A stretch of DNA of 64,000 bases, taken from assembly GCA_009777715.1 (NCBI GenBank), contig WRLH01000016.1, positions 1 to 64,000 on the forward strand, in the 5' to 3' direction. Below are positions 36,120 through 44,906 of this stretch, piece by piece. A program made the position numbers and the translations under genes. The DNA comes from Lachnospiraceae bacterium. Lineage in GTDB: Bacteria > Bacillota > Clostridia > Lachnospirales > Lachnospiraceae. Position 1 is the first letter of the stretch; every line of letters starts with the position of its first letter. The notes beneath the pieces are model-generated. The model did not search any database, had not been told where the DNA came from, and saw only the letters and a program-made list of their open reading frames with translations.

Positions 36120-37160
36120 ATGATTGATTTAAAAGATTTTGGCTACCGGGAAGAGAAAGCTCCGCCCGCTGGCTGTAAACCTGGCCGAATTACGGCGGTC
36201 CACCGCGAACGTTACGAGCTAATCGGTGCTGACGGGCCTCTTTTCGGCAAACTAAAAGCTGGCGTTTATTATAATACCAGCGAAGAAATTTTCCCGACCG
36301 TTGGCGATTTTGTTTTTTACCGCCCCATTGCTTTAAATGATTGCCAAATTGTCAAAACTTTGCCGCGAACAAGCTATTTTGCCCGCCTTGACCCAAACCC
36401 GAACGGCGGGACGCAACAAGCGGTTGCCGCCAATATTGATATCGCTTTTATCATGACCTCGCTAAATCAGGATTTTAATTTAAGCAGGCTTGAGCGTTAT
36501 CTTGCGCTGGCAAGGCAAAGCAATGCCAAGCCAGTCATTATTTTAACCAAAGCCGATCTTGCCGCTGATTATGAAAATGAAATGGCTATCACGATGGCAA
36601 TCGCTGGTGACGCAGAGGTAATCCCGGTCAGCGTGGTTGATGGGACAGGCCTCGATTTACTTAATAAAATACTGAAACCTAGGCTGACGGCTGTTTTTAT
36701 CGGAATGTCCGGTGTTGGCAAATCATCTCTGCTTAATTGTTTGATGGGTGATGATGTCATGCACACAAGCGAAGTCCGCGAATCTGACAGCCGCGGGCGG
36801 CACACGACGACCCACCGCCAGTTATTTATGCTTCCAAGCGGGGCGATGGTCATCGATACGCCGGGGATGCGCGTGATGGGAATGTGGGAAGCGGACGAGG
36901 GGTTAAGCGAAACATTTTCCGACCTTGAAACTTTGGGGGGAAGCTGCCGTTTTTCTGACTGCCGCCACCAAACCGAGCCGGGCTGCAGGGTCCGCGCTGC
37001 GATTGCGTCCGGCGAAATTTCAGAAGAACATTGGCAAAATTATTTAAAGCTTAAAAAAGAATCGGCTTTCGCTTTAAATAAAGCAGAAATGCTCCGCATG
37101 AAATCTGCACGTAACAAAATGATTGCTTTGGACAAGCGTAAGCTGCCGTGGAAAAAGTAA
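36120..37160 (+). CDS. rsgA: Ribosome small subunit-dependent GTPase A
   Basis: 346 residues. It is a circularly permuted GTPase that helps the late maturation of the 30S subunit. An N-terminal OB-fold is followed by the G4 motif LTKAD, then G1 GMSGVGKSSLLN and G3 DTPGM. The C-terminal zinc knuckle is CRFSDCRHQTEPGC. G4 before G1 is the permutation that defines YjeQ/RsgA. GGAG precedes the ATG. Slightly longer than usual because of a lysine-rich tail. Confidence 0.93.
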   Translation: MIDLKDFGYREEKAPPAGCKPGRITAVHRERYELIGADGPLFGKLKAGVYYNTSEEIFPTVGDFVFYRPIALNDCQIVKTLPRTSYFARLDPNPNGGTQQAVAANIDIAFIMTSLNQDFNLSRLERYLALARQSNAKPVIILTKADLAADYENEMAITMAIAGDAEVIPVSVVDGTGLDLLNKILKPRLTAVFIGMSGVGKSSLLNCLMGDDVMHTSEVRESDSRGRHTTTHRQLFMLPSGAMVIDTPGMRVMGMWEADEGLSETFSDLETLGGSCRFSDCRHQTEPGCRVRAAIASGEISEEHWQNYLKLKKESAFALNKAEMLRMKSARNKMIALDKRKLPWKK

Positions 37161-37189
37161 TAGACAAAAGGCTGGGGTTGTGGTATAAT
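37161..37189 (+). promoter_or_regulatory. Promoter after rsgA
   Basis: TAGACA, a 17-base spacer and TATAAT, starting at the rsgA stop codon. Downstream are two hairpins, CGACTGC-AA-GCAGTCG and CCACCAT / ATGGTGG. Confidence 0.55.
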
Positions 37190-37306
37190 GAATAACTAGC
37201 AGAAAAACAAGCGACCGCAAACGACTGCAAGCAGTCGAGGGGGCATTTGCTTTTACCCACCATGTCCTTTATGGTGGTTATTCAACGATTGACCGCAGGT
37301 CAAGAG

Positions 37307-37336
37307 TTGCTGTTAAATATGACATAATGGTATACT
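37307..37336 (+). promoter_or_regulatory. Second promoter, upstream of the ABC-F leader
   Basis: TTGCTG, an 18-base spacer and TATACT. It overlaps the repeated element shared with 8377-8459. Confidence 0.5.
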
Positions 37337-37404
37337 GACGTATCGACATTTTTACTTGGCTCGTGCGTGTGGAGAACCAAATCCAAAAGAAAGGCGGTGA
37401 AAAT

Positions 37405-37548
37405 TTGAAACAATCTAATGGCGTTGTTATTTATCCATTCTGCGTAATGGCGAAAACAAATCGTCAGCTTTCAGACCGGGTTGCCCTGCCAAGGGATAAG
37501 TATGCCCTTTTATGCGATTCTGCCGAAAAGATTGTTTTGAACGCCTAG
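37405..37548 (+). CDS. Small protein or leader peptide upstream of the ABC-F gene
   Basis: 47 codons from a TTG that follows AAAGGCGGTG; a GTG at 37363 is a longer alternative. The product (MKQSNGVVIYPFC, then VALPRDKYALLCDSAEKIVLNA) has no family I know. It ends 20 bases before a strong terminator, and the ABC-F gene lies beyond that. This is the plan of ribosome-mediated attenuation seen before several ABC-F antibiotic-resistance genes, so it may be a regulatory leader. Confidence 0.5.
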   Translation: MKQSNGVVIYPFCVMAKTNRQLSDRVALPRDKYALLCDSAEKIVLNA

Positions 37549-37567
37549 CTTAGCTCCGATGATGAGT

Positions 37568-37605
37568 AACCCTGTGCCGACGAAATAATCCGCACAGGGT
37601 TTTTT
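37568..37605 (+). terminator. Terminator/attenuator before the ABC-F gene
   Basis: Perfect 10-bp stem AACCCTGTGC / GCACAGGGTT with a 14-base loop and a T run. No gene ends here except the 47-codon ORF, so it probably controls read-through into the ABC-F gene. Confidence 0.85.
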
Positions 37606-37753
37606 ATGTGCAAAAAAAGATAGGGCTGCAAACACCGTGTGCAAACAAGTTTGGCAAACAAGTTGCAATCCCTGGCAAGAATCGCAAACACAGCTTTGGT
37701 TTGAAATTTTTGTTGAATAATTTTGATTCACGTAAAAAAGGAGCATGGAGAAT

Positions 37754-39301
37754 ATGATTGACATATCAATGAATGAAATAAATAAATATTATGGGGCGAA
37801 CCATGTCATAAAAGGAATCTCGTTTGAAATTTACCGCGGGGAAAAGGTCGGCCTGCTGGGAGTAAATGGTTCGGGCAAAACGACTTTATTTAAAATAATT
37901 ACCGGGGAAGAGTTCTATGAAAGCGGGACGCTGGCTAAAGCAGCGGGGAAAAAAATTGAAATGCTTGACCAAATTCCGCATTTTGCGGAAAATGAGACGG
38001 CCGAAGACATTTTACGCTCTTCGTTTGCGGAAATTACCGCTATTTTTGCCGCAATGAAAAAAATTGAGGGTGACGCAGATCCGGCAATCCTCAAAAAATA
38101 CGGCCGCCTGATGGAAGAATATGAACGCCTTGGCGGGTATGATGTCGAAGTCAAAATTGATAAAATCTGCAATGGAATGAACATCAACGAGGGAATGCGG
38201 AATAGCCTTTTTGCTAATTTGAGCGGCGGCGAGAAAACGCGGGTAAACCTGGCGCGGATTCTGCTAAAGGACTGCGATATCCTTTTGCTTGATGAGCCGA
38301 CCAACCATCTTGACCTTAACTCGCTTGAGTGGCTTGAGGATTTTTTGCTCCAATTCGACGGTACAATTGTTGTCATATCACATGACCGGATTTTTCTTGA
38401 CCGGGTGGTCTCAAGGATAATCGAAGTCGAGAATGGCAAGGCGAATTTTTATAAAGGAAATTATAGCTATTATTTTGCCGAAAAAGAACAGCGTTTCATC
38501 AGCCAGGCCAATCAATACGAGCAACAGCAGAAAAAAATCAAACAGCTGGAAACGGCGGCCAACCGCTTGCATGACTGGGCAAGAAGGGCCGATAATGAGG
38601 CACTCCACAAACGGGCCTTTGCGATTGAGAAGCGAATAGAAAAAATGGATAAAGTGGATAAACCGTTTAAAGCCCGGAAATTGCACGTCCAATTTGATAG
38701 CGGCGGCCATGCTTCAAAAGAAATTTTGTCATTTGAAGCTGTCGCAAAAAGTTATGGTGATAAAAAACTTTTTGAGGATTTTAACTTTAAAATCAGCCGG
38801 GATGACCGGATCGCCCTTGTCGGAGCGAACGGCTGCGGGAAAACGACGCTGTTAAAAATGATTAGCGGCGAGGAACAGCCCGACCGCGGCATAATTAAGC
38901 TGAGCGTTAATGCAAAATGCGCTTATATGCCCCAAATCATTGTTTTTGAAAACATGGACGCAACTGTGCTTGATACATTACGCGCAAGTTTTAGTTTGCC
39001 GGAAGAAAAAGCCCGGGGCATTCTTGCCCGCTTTAATTTCCGGGCTTCCGATGTGCTTAAAAAGGTTGGCACACTTTCCGGCGGTGAAAAAAGCCGTTTA
39101 AAACTATGTCTGATGATGCAGAATAACGTTAATTTCCTATTGCTTGACGAGCCGACTAATCATCTTGATATTGCAACCAGAGAATGGATTGAAAAGGTCT
39201 TGGCCGATTTTGAGGGGACAATGCTTTTTGTCTCCCATGACCGCTATTTTCTCAATAAGTTTGCGGATAAGGTATTTGATATGGACCGCTTTGGAAAATA
39301 A
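37754..39301 (+). CDS. ABC-F family ATPase, possible ribosome-protection protein
   Basis: About 515 residues, two ABC domains and no membrane segments. Walker A motifs are GVNGSGKTT and GANGCGKTT. Signatures are LSGGEKTR and LSGGEKSR, and both Walker B regions read LLLDEPTNHLD. Between the domains is a helical linker (WARRADNEALHKRAFAIEKR) of the kind that reaches into the ribosome. ABC-F proteins tune translation or displace antibiotics from the ribosome. The attenuator upstream favours the second role, but sequence alone cannot decide. I use the ATG at 37754; the one at 37745 is only one base from the GGAG site. Confidence 0.85.
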   Translation: MIDISMNEINKYYGANHVIKGISFEIYRGEKVGLLGVNGSGKTTLFKIITGEEFYESGTLAKAAGKKIEMLDQIPHFAENETAEDILRSSFAEITAIFAAMKKIEGDADPAILKKYGRLMEEYERLGGYDVEVKIDKICNGMNINEGMRNSLFANLSGGEKTRVNLARILLKDCDILLLDEPTNHLDLNSLEWLEDFLLQFDGTIVVISHDRIFLDRVVSRIIEVENGKANFYKGNYSYYFAEKEQRFISQANQYEQQQKKIKQLETAANRLHDWARRADNEALHKRAFAIEKRIEKMDKVDKPFKARKLHVQFDSGGHASKEILSFEAVAKSYGDKKLFEDFNFKISRDDRIALVGANGCGKTTLLKMISGEEQPDRGIIKLSVNAKCAYMPQIIVFENMDATVLDTLRASFSLPEEKARGILARFNFRASDVLKKVGTLSGGEKSRLKLCLMMQNNVNFLLLDEPTNHLDIATREWIEKVLADFEGTMLFVSHDRYFLNKFADKVFDMDRFGK

Positions 39302-39389
39302 TGGCAATTGTCTGGCAAAGTATTTAAAAGCTGGATAAAAGCTGGGCAATGCAGCCAAGTCAGCAAGCAGTACAAGCAGAAAAAAAGAC

Positions 39390-39418
39390 TTGACAATGAT
39401 GAGTGATAATTGTATACT
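39390..39418 (+). promoter_or_regulatory. tRNA operon promoter
   Basis: Near-consensus TTGACA, a 17-base spacer and TATACT, about 90 bases before tRNA-Val. A 12-bp stem GCACACATTATT / AATAATGTGTGC (39464-39507) lies in the leader right before the tRNA. Confidence 0.8.
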
Positions 39419-39511
39419 AACAAAGCAAGTATAGAGCTAGAATTTTTTTGTTCTTTTCAGGGTGCACACATTATTACGCACACCGCGTCTATTCAAATAA
39501 TGTGTGCGCTT

Positions 39512-39584
39512 GGGATCTTAGCTCAGTTGGGAGAGCACCTGCCTTACAAGCAGGGGGTCACTGGTTCGAGCCCAGTAGGTCCCA
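39512..39584 (+). tRNA. tRNA-Val (anticodon TAC)
   Basis: 73 bases. Acceptor stem GGGATCT / AGGTCCC with discriminator A, D-arm with GCTCAGTTGGGAGAGC, anticodon stem CCTGC / GCAGG around loop CTTACAA, and a normal T-arm GGTTCGAGCC. CCA is not encoded. First gene of a two-tRNA unit. Confidence 0.96.
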
Positions 39585-39585
39585 T

Positions 39586-39636
39586 GGCAAGAGATTATTT
39601 GGCATGATGACAGGAATCATGCCAAAAAATCTCTTT
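39586..39636. other. Long inverted repeat between the two tRNAs
   Basis: AGAGATTATTTGGCATGAT pairs with ATCATGCCAAAAAATCTCT around a seven-base loop, giving about 18 paired bases. It may serve as a processing site for the dimeric tRNA precursor. Confidence 0.6.
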
Positions 39637-39660
39637 GCAAGTTGTTGAAACATCAAATAT

Positions 39661-39734
39661 GGCGAGATAGCTCAGCTGGCTAGAGCATTCGGTTCATACC
39701 CGGGAGGTCGTGGGTTCAAGTCCCTCTCTCGCTA
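39661..39734 (+). tRNA. tRNA-Met (anticodon CAT, elongator type)
   Basis: 74 bases. Acceptor GGCGAGA / TCTCGCT with a G-U first pair, D-arm GCTCAGCTGGCTAGAGC, anticodon loop TTCATAC in a stem with two G-U pairs, and T-arm GGGTTCAAGTCCC. The overall sequence matches Gram-positive elongator tRNA-Met rather than the initiator, which has the GGG/CCC anticodon stem. An isoleucine tRNA with modified CAT is less likely but not excluded. Confidence 0.9.
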
Positions 39735-39737
39735 CTT

Positions 39738-39782
39738 AAAAAGAACACAAGCATACTTTTGGTGGCTTGTGTTCTTTTTTGA
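39738..39782. terminator. Bidirectional terminator between tRNA-Met and argS
   Basis: 15-bp perfect stem AAAAAGAACACAAGC / GCTTGTGTTCTTTTT. It ends the tRNA transcript on the plus strand and has a T run on the minus strand for argS. A second, longer hairpin (GAAAAGCCAGTAT / ATACTGGCTTTTC with an inner ATGCG / CGCAT stem) follows at 39781-39825. Confidence 0.85.
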
Positions 39783-39978
39783 AAAGCCAGTATTTATGCG
39801 GAAAGCGCATAGATACTGGCTTTTCTGATTTTTACACATTTCAGTTTTAACGGAAATCAATCAATTTTGGAACGCAAAAGTCATGTTTTTTGAGCGTCAC
39901 TTGCCACGAAACTTGCCACGAATTTTGTATGTTTCACACATCATTTGAATAGTTCTAATTGGCAAATTAAAATATGCC

Positions 39979-41760
39979 CTACATTCGCTCCGGTGCTGAA
40001 AACCCTAGCAAATCAATGCAAGTTTCCAAAATTTCTTTTGTCAAAGCCAGCAGGGCAAGATAGGATTTTTGCTTTTCATTGACTGGCTCGGTCAATATCT
40101 TGGTTTGATGATAAAACGTATTAAGCGCATTCGCCAGTTCATAAATATAAGCCGTGACACGGTGAGGGGCAATTTCAGTATATGCGGCCTCAAGCATGGC
40201 ATTAAACCCGGCAATATTGAGCATCAACGCCTTTGCCCCGGTTTTTTCACCCTCTAAATCGTCAGTTGCTTTAAGGGCTTCCATTGAGACAATCCCGCCA
40301 GCTTCGGCATACTTTGCCAGAATCGACTTAATCCTAACAATAGTATAAAGAATATAAGGGCCGGTGTCACCCTCAAAAGAGGTAAAGCGGTCGATGTCAA
40401 AAATATAGTCCTTGGCGGCCTGGTTTGATAAATCGCCGTATTTAAGGGCGGCAAGGCCAACCACCTGTGCGGTTTCGCGGGCTTTAGTTTCTGAAACTTC
40501 ACGGTTGGCAATAATTTTCTGATACATTTCTTCATTGATTAAGGCAACCAGTTCCTCAAGGCGCATCGTGCCGCCATCCCTTGTTTTAAAGGGTTTTCCG
40601 TCAGCCCCATTCATTGTGCCAAAACCAACAAAATAAAAATCAACCTCCGGCGGAGCTAATCCGGTTTTTTTGACACAGCGGAAAAGCTGCTCGAAGTGCA
40701 TACTCTGCCTTTTATCAGTCAGATATATAATCATATCCGGGGCGATGTTTTCCATTCTGTCAAGAACGGTGGCCAGATCGGTCGTCAGATAAAGATATGC
40801 GCCGTCAGATTTTACGATCAGCCCGGGCGGCATTTCCTTAGTGTCCGTTTCCTTTTTGATGTCGATAATAAGGGCGCCATTGCTACAATAAGCAAATCCG
40901 TCCCGCTTAAATCCTTCAATCATCGGCGCAATCAGGTCATGAACATCTGATTCACCTTTCCACAAATCAAAATCAACATTTAAGCTGCGATAAATTTTCT
41001 TTAAGTCGCGCAAAGATATTCGCATAATATGCCCAAACAAAGCCCGGTAGCCCCGGCGGCCACTTTGCAATTCAAAGGTCGCTTGCAAGGCTTTTTCACG
41101 GTAAGCCTCATCGATTTTTGAACGTGCCGAGGCTGTTGGGTATATTTCGCCAAGCTCATCAATGGTAAAGGGTGCTTCTTCCGGATAAACTCCGTCATAT
41201 TCGGCATCAAAATAAACAAGCTCCGGCTTTCGCTCATTAAGCTCCGTAATAATCAGGCCCATATGCAAGCCCCAATCGCCTAAATGGACATCACCAATTG
41301 CTTCATGCCCGGAATAACGGACAATCCGCTTAACGCTTTCACCAATAATAGCTGTCCTAAGATGGCCGATATGGAGGGCTTTGGCGACATTAGCCCCGCC
41401 ATAATCAATAACGACTTTTAGCGGTTTTTCCGGCTGCTTCAGCCCGAACTTCGGGGCTTTTATCATTTGCTTAAGGTAATCACAAATAAAAGATGATTTT
41501 AACTTGAGGTTAAGAAAACCGGGGGGGGCAACGTTTACCTCGGCAAAAATCTGGCTGTCTTTTAGTTTTGCTGCTACTTCTTCCGCGATGGCTAATGGGG
41601 CTTTCCGGTATTCCTTCGCCCCTGCCATTGCGCCGTTACATTGGTATTCGCATAGATCCGGGCGATTTGAAACCGTAACTTTCCCCAAGTCGGGGTTATA
41701 GCCTAAAGCGGAAAAGGCCGCTTTTATTTCGGCGGATATTTCGTCAATAAATTTTTCCAT
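39979..41760 (-). CDS. argS: Arginyl-tRNA synthetase
   Basis: 593 residues, class I. The N-terminal additional domain (up to about residue 110) is followed by the HIGH motif in AKALHIGHLRTAIIGES and the catalytic-loop region PDMIIYLTDKRQSMHFEQLF. It ends in the helical DALR anticodon-binding domain (YIYELANALNTFYHQ). The KMSKS box is replaced by a degenerate form near GKPFKTRDGGTMRL, as in many ArgRS. It charges tRNA-Arg. A weak ribosome site and a TATAAA box lie close to the ATG. Confidence 0.95.
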   Translation of the reverse strand: MEKFIDEISAEIKAAFSALGYNPDLGKVTVSNRPDLCEYQCNGAMAGAKEYRKAPLAIAEEVAAKLKDSQIFAEVNVAPPGFLNLKLKSSFICDYLKQMIKAPKFGLKQPEKPLKVVIDYGGANVAKALHIGHLRTAIIGESVKRIVRYSGHEAIGDVHLGDWGLHMGLIITELNERKPELVYFDAEYDGVYPEEAPFTIDELGEIYPTASARSKIDEAYREKALQATFELQSGRRGYRALFGHIMRISLRDLKKIYRSLNVDFDLWKGESDVHDLIAPMIEGFKRDGFAYCSNGALIIDIKKETDTKEMPPGLIVKSDGAYLYLTTDLATVLDRMENIAPDMIIYLTDKRQSMHFEQLFRCVKKTGLAPPEVDFYFVGFGTMNGADGKPFKTRDGGTMRLEELVALINEEMYQKIIANREVSETKARETAQVVGLAALKYGDLSNQAAKDYIFDIDRFTSFEGDTGPYILYTIVRIKSILAKYAEAGGIVSMEALKATDDLEGEKTGAKALMLNIAGFNAMLEAAYTEIAPHRVTAYIYELANALNTFYHQTKILTEPVNEKQKSYLALLALTKEILETCIDLLGFSAPERM

Positions 41761-41871
41761 TTATATTTTATACCTCTGTATTTCATACGCAAGCTTGTAA
41801 GCTTACTTTTCATTATTTATTATCGTGCTAATAAAGGTAAATGTCAATATGCCTGTCTTTTTCCGCGCTTT

Positions 41872-44817
41872 TTAGGAAGACATAATTTTCTTTTTTAGAT
41901 CCAGCATCAATTCTTTGTTTACCTTTAATATTTTCCGGTCATAGGTATAAAGTCCATTTACTTCATCTTCAATATCGCTTAATTGGGTATAGACGCTTCC
42001 GCACAAGCCTTTTTTTATCGCCGGAAGCACCATTTTTTCATATGTGCTGATGATGGTATCTGTCAAGGCTTCCTGGTCGTCAAAGAAGCCATATCCATGC
42101 TGGTGGTAAAGGCTTGAATGGTGATTTGCGACAAGATGGGAAAAACCGCCGAACTCTGAAAGAATATGGGGGCGTTTTGTCATTTTTAATTCCACTTCCT
42201 TAAAGTAAATGTGGCTGCTGTCAACGTCACTCTTTTCATTAACAAACCAGCCCGAAGTTGTGTCAATAATCCGCGAATCATCCCATTTTTTGGCCAGCTC
42301 ATAAAGATGGTCGCTGGCAAATTGCCCCCAGCCTTCGTTAAAAATCGTATAGTATATTATACAAGGGTGGTTATTAAGGTGAGCCATCGTTTCTTTTGTA
42401 TGGTTAATAAAGATTTCGCGGTGACGCTTATTCCGGAAACGGTGATGGTCTTTATGTTTAATCATTCCCAATGTCGGGAGGACCGTATCGGCAAAAAAAG
42501 AATAACGGCCGCTATTGACCATATCCTGCATGACGAGCATTCCCATTTGGTCACAAAAATGGTAAAAGCATTCCGGTTCGATTTTTATATGCTTGCGCAA
42601 AGTATTAAAACCTAGTTCTTTCATCTTCGCAATATCAAACCGGTAGCCATCAGGTGAAGCCGGGAGGTAAATGCCGTCACTAAAGTAACCTTGATCAAGG
42701 ACGCCATGCAAGAAAACTGGTTTCCCGTTAAGGCAAATACGATTTATTCCGTCAACCGCGCGGATATTAACCGTGCGTAAACCAAAGTATGATGTTATCT
42801 CATCTCCGCCCGCTGTTTTAATCCTTAAGTCATATAAATATGGGTTTTCCGGTTCCCATAAAATTGGTTCAAAGCCCTCTTCTTTGATGTCAATCCGTAC
42901 TTTTTTGTCCCGGAAACGCTTTTTGATTTCGCTGTCGCCGATGGGGATTGTCACTTCATATTCGGGGGCATTTGTTTTCACTTCCAGATTTATGCCTGTT
43001 AAGTCGGGCGTGATTTTGAGCTTTTCGATATAGTCAGCCGGGACACTTTCCAGCCAGACGCTCTGCCAGATGCCGCTGACCGGGGTGTACCACATTTCAC
43101 CGCGTTTTTTACGCTGTTTGCCATAAGGATATTTCGGTGAAAGTTTGTCTACAACTTTGACTGTCAGTCTATTTTCGCCTGTTTGATAAGCGTTGGTAAT
43201 GTCAATGGTAAAGGGAAGATATCCGCCTTCATTGCTTCCGACAGGCTTGTCATTTACGAAAACAAAAGCCTTTTGGTCAACCGCCCCGAAATGCAGCAAT
43301 AATTTGTCGTTAAGGAATCCTTTCGGCAAGGTGAATTTCCTTGTATAGGTAAGCCTGTTTCCAACTTTTCCTTTTTTGCCCGAAAGAAAAGACTGGGGCG
43401 AGAAAGGAACGTTTATTCCATTTTCCCAAACGCCATTTAGATTAATGTATGAATCACGGCGAAGCTGGGGGCGGGGATAATCAGAATAGGGAACTTCGTT
43501 CATCTTAACAAAGTCGGTCGGTAAATTGCGCTGCCCATTCCTGACCATCCGAAAAATCAAGCCCAAAATGACCAGCAGAAAAACTGTCACCGCAAAGGCG
43601 GCAAGGAAGATATTGCTGTTGGGGATAAATGATACTGTGCCATCGGGATTAGTAATCGTTTTGGCATTAGAAAGCACCAATGCCCCAATCGCCGGGCCGA
43701 TGACCTGAGGGATGAGGACCTGGCCGAAGATACGGATGCCTTGGAACATTCCGGCTTTATCCTTTGGGGTATTGTCACGGATTTTTGCCCCGAATATCGC
43801 CATTCCGGCTAATTGCCCGGACATCATCAGAATAGAGCCAATAAAAACCAGCGCAAAGATTTTGCTGGAAAATAAAATAATGAATCCTACCATCAAAATG
43901 AAAACCGCTGGGTAAATACATCTGCGGAAGCCAAGCTTGTCATATAATTTGCCGAATATCAGCGTTGCAACTGCTGCCAAGAGGACGGCCGGGGCTAAGA
44001 CGAGCGTGTAATTTTCCATGCCTAAGCCAATGTCATAATACAAAATAAGGTAGGGCATGAAAACCTGCAAGGAAATCCCAAAAACCGCAAAGGCAATCAA
44101 AACCGTATAAAGGAGTTTATTTTCTTTTATTATTTGGGGGCGGAAGCTATAAAAGACATTCCTAAAATATGACTGGTTCTCTGCTTTTTTCTCACCTTTT
44201 TCTTCGATGAGGAAAAACCCAAGGACGCCAATTATCATCACTATGACCCCAATAATCAGGAAAATAACCGTCCAGCTTGATTCCTTGTCCAAGTCAAAAG
44301 CCATAAAGCTGCCGAATACCAATAATACCGCCAGTAATGGCATCATGGCATTAATGCCTTCAATCGCTCCGCGGTTGCCATGCTTGCCGCTATCAGTCAG
44401 CCAAGCATTAAAACTGGCATCATTTGCCGTTGAGCCAAAAAAGGTCATCACGCAAGCCAGCAAAATAACTAGTGTTACGCCAAGCGACATCGCCGCGGTC
44501 AAGTTTCCTGCCAAACCTTCCAGCCATTCAAGGCGGAGCAAAGAAAATGAAGAAATCGAAATGCCCCATAGGACATAACCGCCGCTGATGAAGATTTTCC
44601 GTTTGCCAAGCTTGTCGGATAAAGCGCCGATTAACAAGGTCGTTATCGCTGCCGTTATTGCACTTAGGGCCACCATCCAAGATATATCCGCAGCTGAAGC
44701 ACGGAATATCTTATAAATGAAGACATTGAAATACATATTGCATACGACCCATGCAATTTGCCCGGTAAGGCTAAAAATAGTTAAGGATAGCCAGAATTTT
44801 TTGGTGAGGGTATTCAT
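41872..44817 (-). CDS. MFS transporter fused to a glycoside hydrolase family 2 enzyme
   Basis: 981 residues in one uninterrupted frame. Residues 1 to about 430 form a 12-helix major-facilitator or sugar-cation symporter-like domain (ALSDKLGKRKIFISGG between helices 2 and 3; FGKLYDKLGFRR at the matching point of the second half). From about 455 a GH2 enzyme begins: sugar-binding domain (YINLNGVWENG), Ig-like domain, and a TIM barrel with acid/base E828 in NEGWGQF and nucleophile E888 in SEFGGFSH. GH2 covers beta-galactosidases and beta-glucuronidases. With 12 helices the C-terminus is cytoplasmic, so the enzyme would cut an imported glycoside. Both catalytic residues are intact. Exact sugar unknown. 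Confidence 0.88.
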   Translation of the reverse strand: MNTLTKKFWLSLTIFSLTGQIAWVVCNMYFNVFIYKIFRASAADISWMVALSAITAAITTLLIGALSDKLGKRKIFISGGYVLWGISISSFSLLRLEWLEGLAGNLTAAMSLGVTLVILLACVMTFFGSTANDASFNAWLTDSGKHGNRGAIEGINAMMPLLAVLLVFGSFMAFDLDKESSWTVIFLIIGVIVMIIGVLGFFLIEEKGEKKAENQSYFRNVFYSFRPQIIKENKLLYTVLIAFAVFGISLQVFMPYLILYYDIGLGMENYTLVLAPAVLLAAVATLIFGKLYDKLGFRRCIYPAVFILMVGFIILFSSKIFALVFIGSILMMSGQLAGMAIFGAKIRDNTPKDKAGMFQGIRIFGQVLIPQVIGPAIGALVLSNAKTITNPDGTVSFIPNSNIFLAAFAVTVFLLVILGLIFRMVRNGQRNLPTDFVKMNEVPYSDYPRPQLRRDSYINLNGVWENGINVPFSPQSFLSGKKGKVGNRLTYTRKFTLPKGFLNDKLLLHFGAVDQKAFVFVNDKPVGSNEGGYLPFTIDITNAYQTGENRLTVKVVDKLSPKYPYGKQRKKRGEMWYTPVSGIWQSVWLESVPADYIEKLKITPDLTGINLEVKTNAPEYEVTIPIGDSEIKKRFRDKKVRIDIKEEGFEPILWEPENPYLYDLRIKTAGGDEITSYFGLRTVNIRAVDGINRICLNGKPVFLHGVLDQGYFSDGIYLPASPDGYRFDIAKMKELGFNTLRKHIKIEPECFYHFCDQMGMLVMQDMVNSGRYSFFADTVLPTLGMIKHKDHHRFRNKRHREIFINHTKETMAHLNNHPCIIYYTIFNEGWGQFASDHLYELAKKWDDSRIIDTTSGWFVNEKSDVDSSHIYFKEVELKMTKRPHILSEFGGFSHLVANHHSSLYHQHGYGFFDDQEALTDTIISTYEKMVLPAIKKGLCGSVYTQLSDIEDEVNGLYTYDRKILKVNKELMLDLKKKIMSS

Positions 44818-44906
44818 TTTTTCTCCTTTGCAGAGTGAGGCAGCACTTAGTTTATTACTTGAGGTTATTTTGATTCCACCACACGTTGCTTTCTATCGGC
44901 ATTTTC

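Noticed and set aside
35935-36123. Possible small gene before rsgA
   Set aside because: A terminator hairpin lies inside it and no ribosome site precedes it.
39661-39734. Initiator tRNA
   Set aside because: The anticodon stem lacks the three G-C pairs of initiators, and the D-arm and overall sequence match elongator tRNA-Met.
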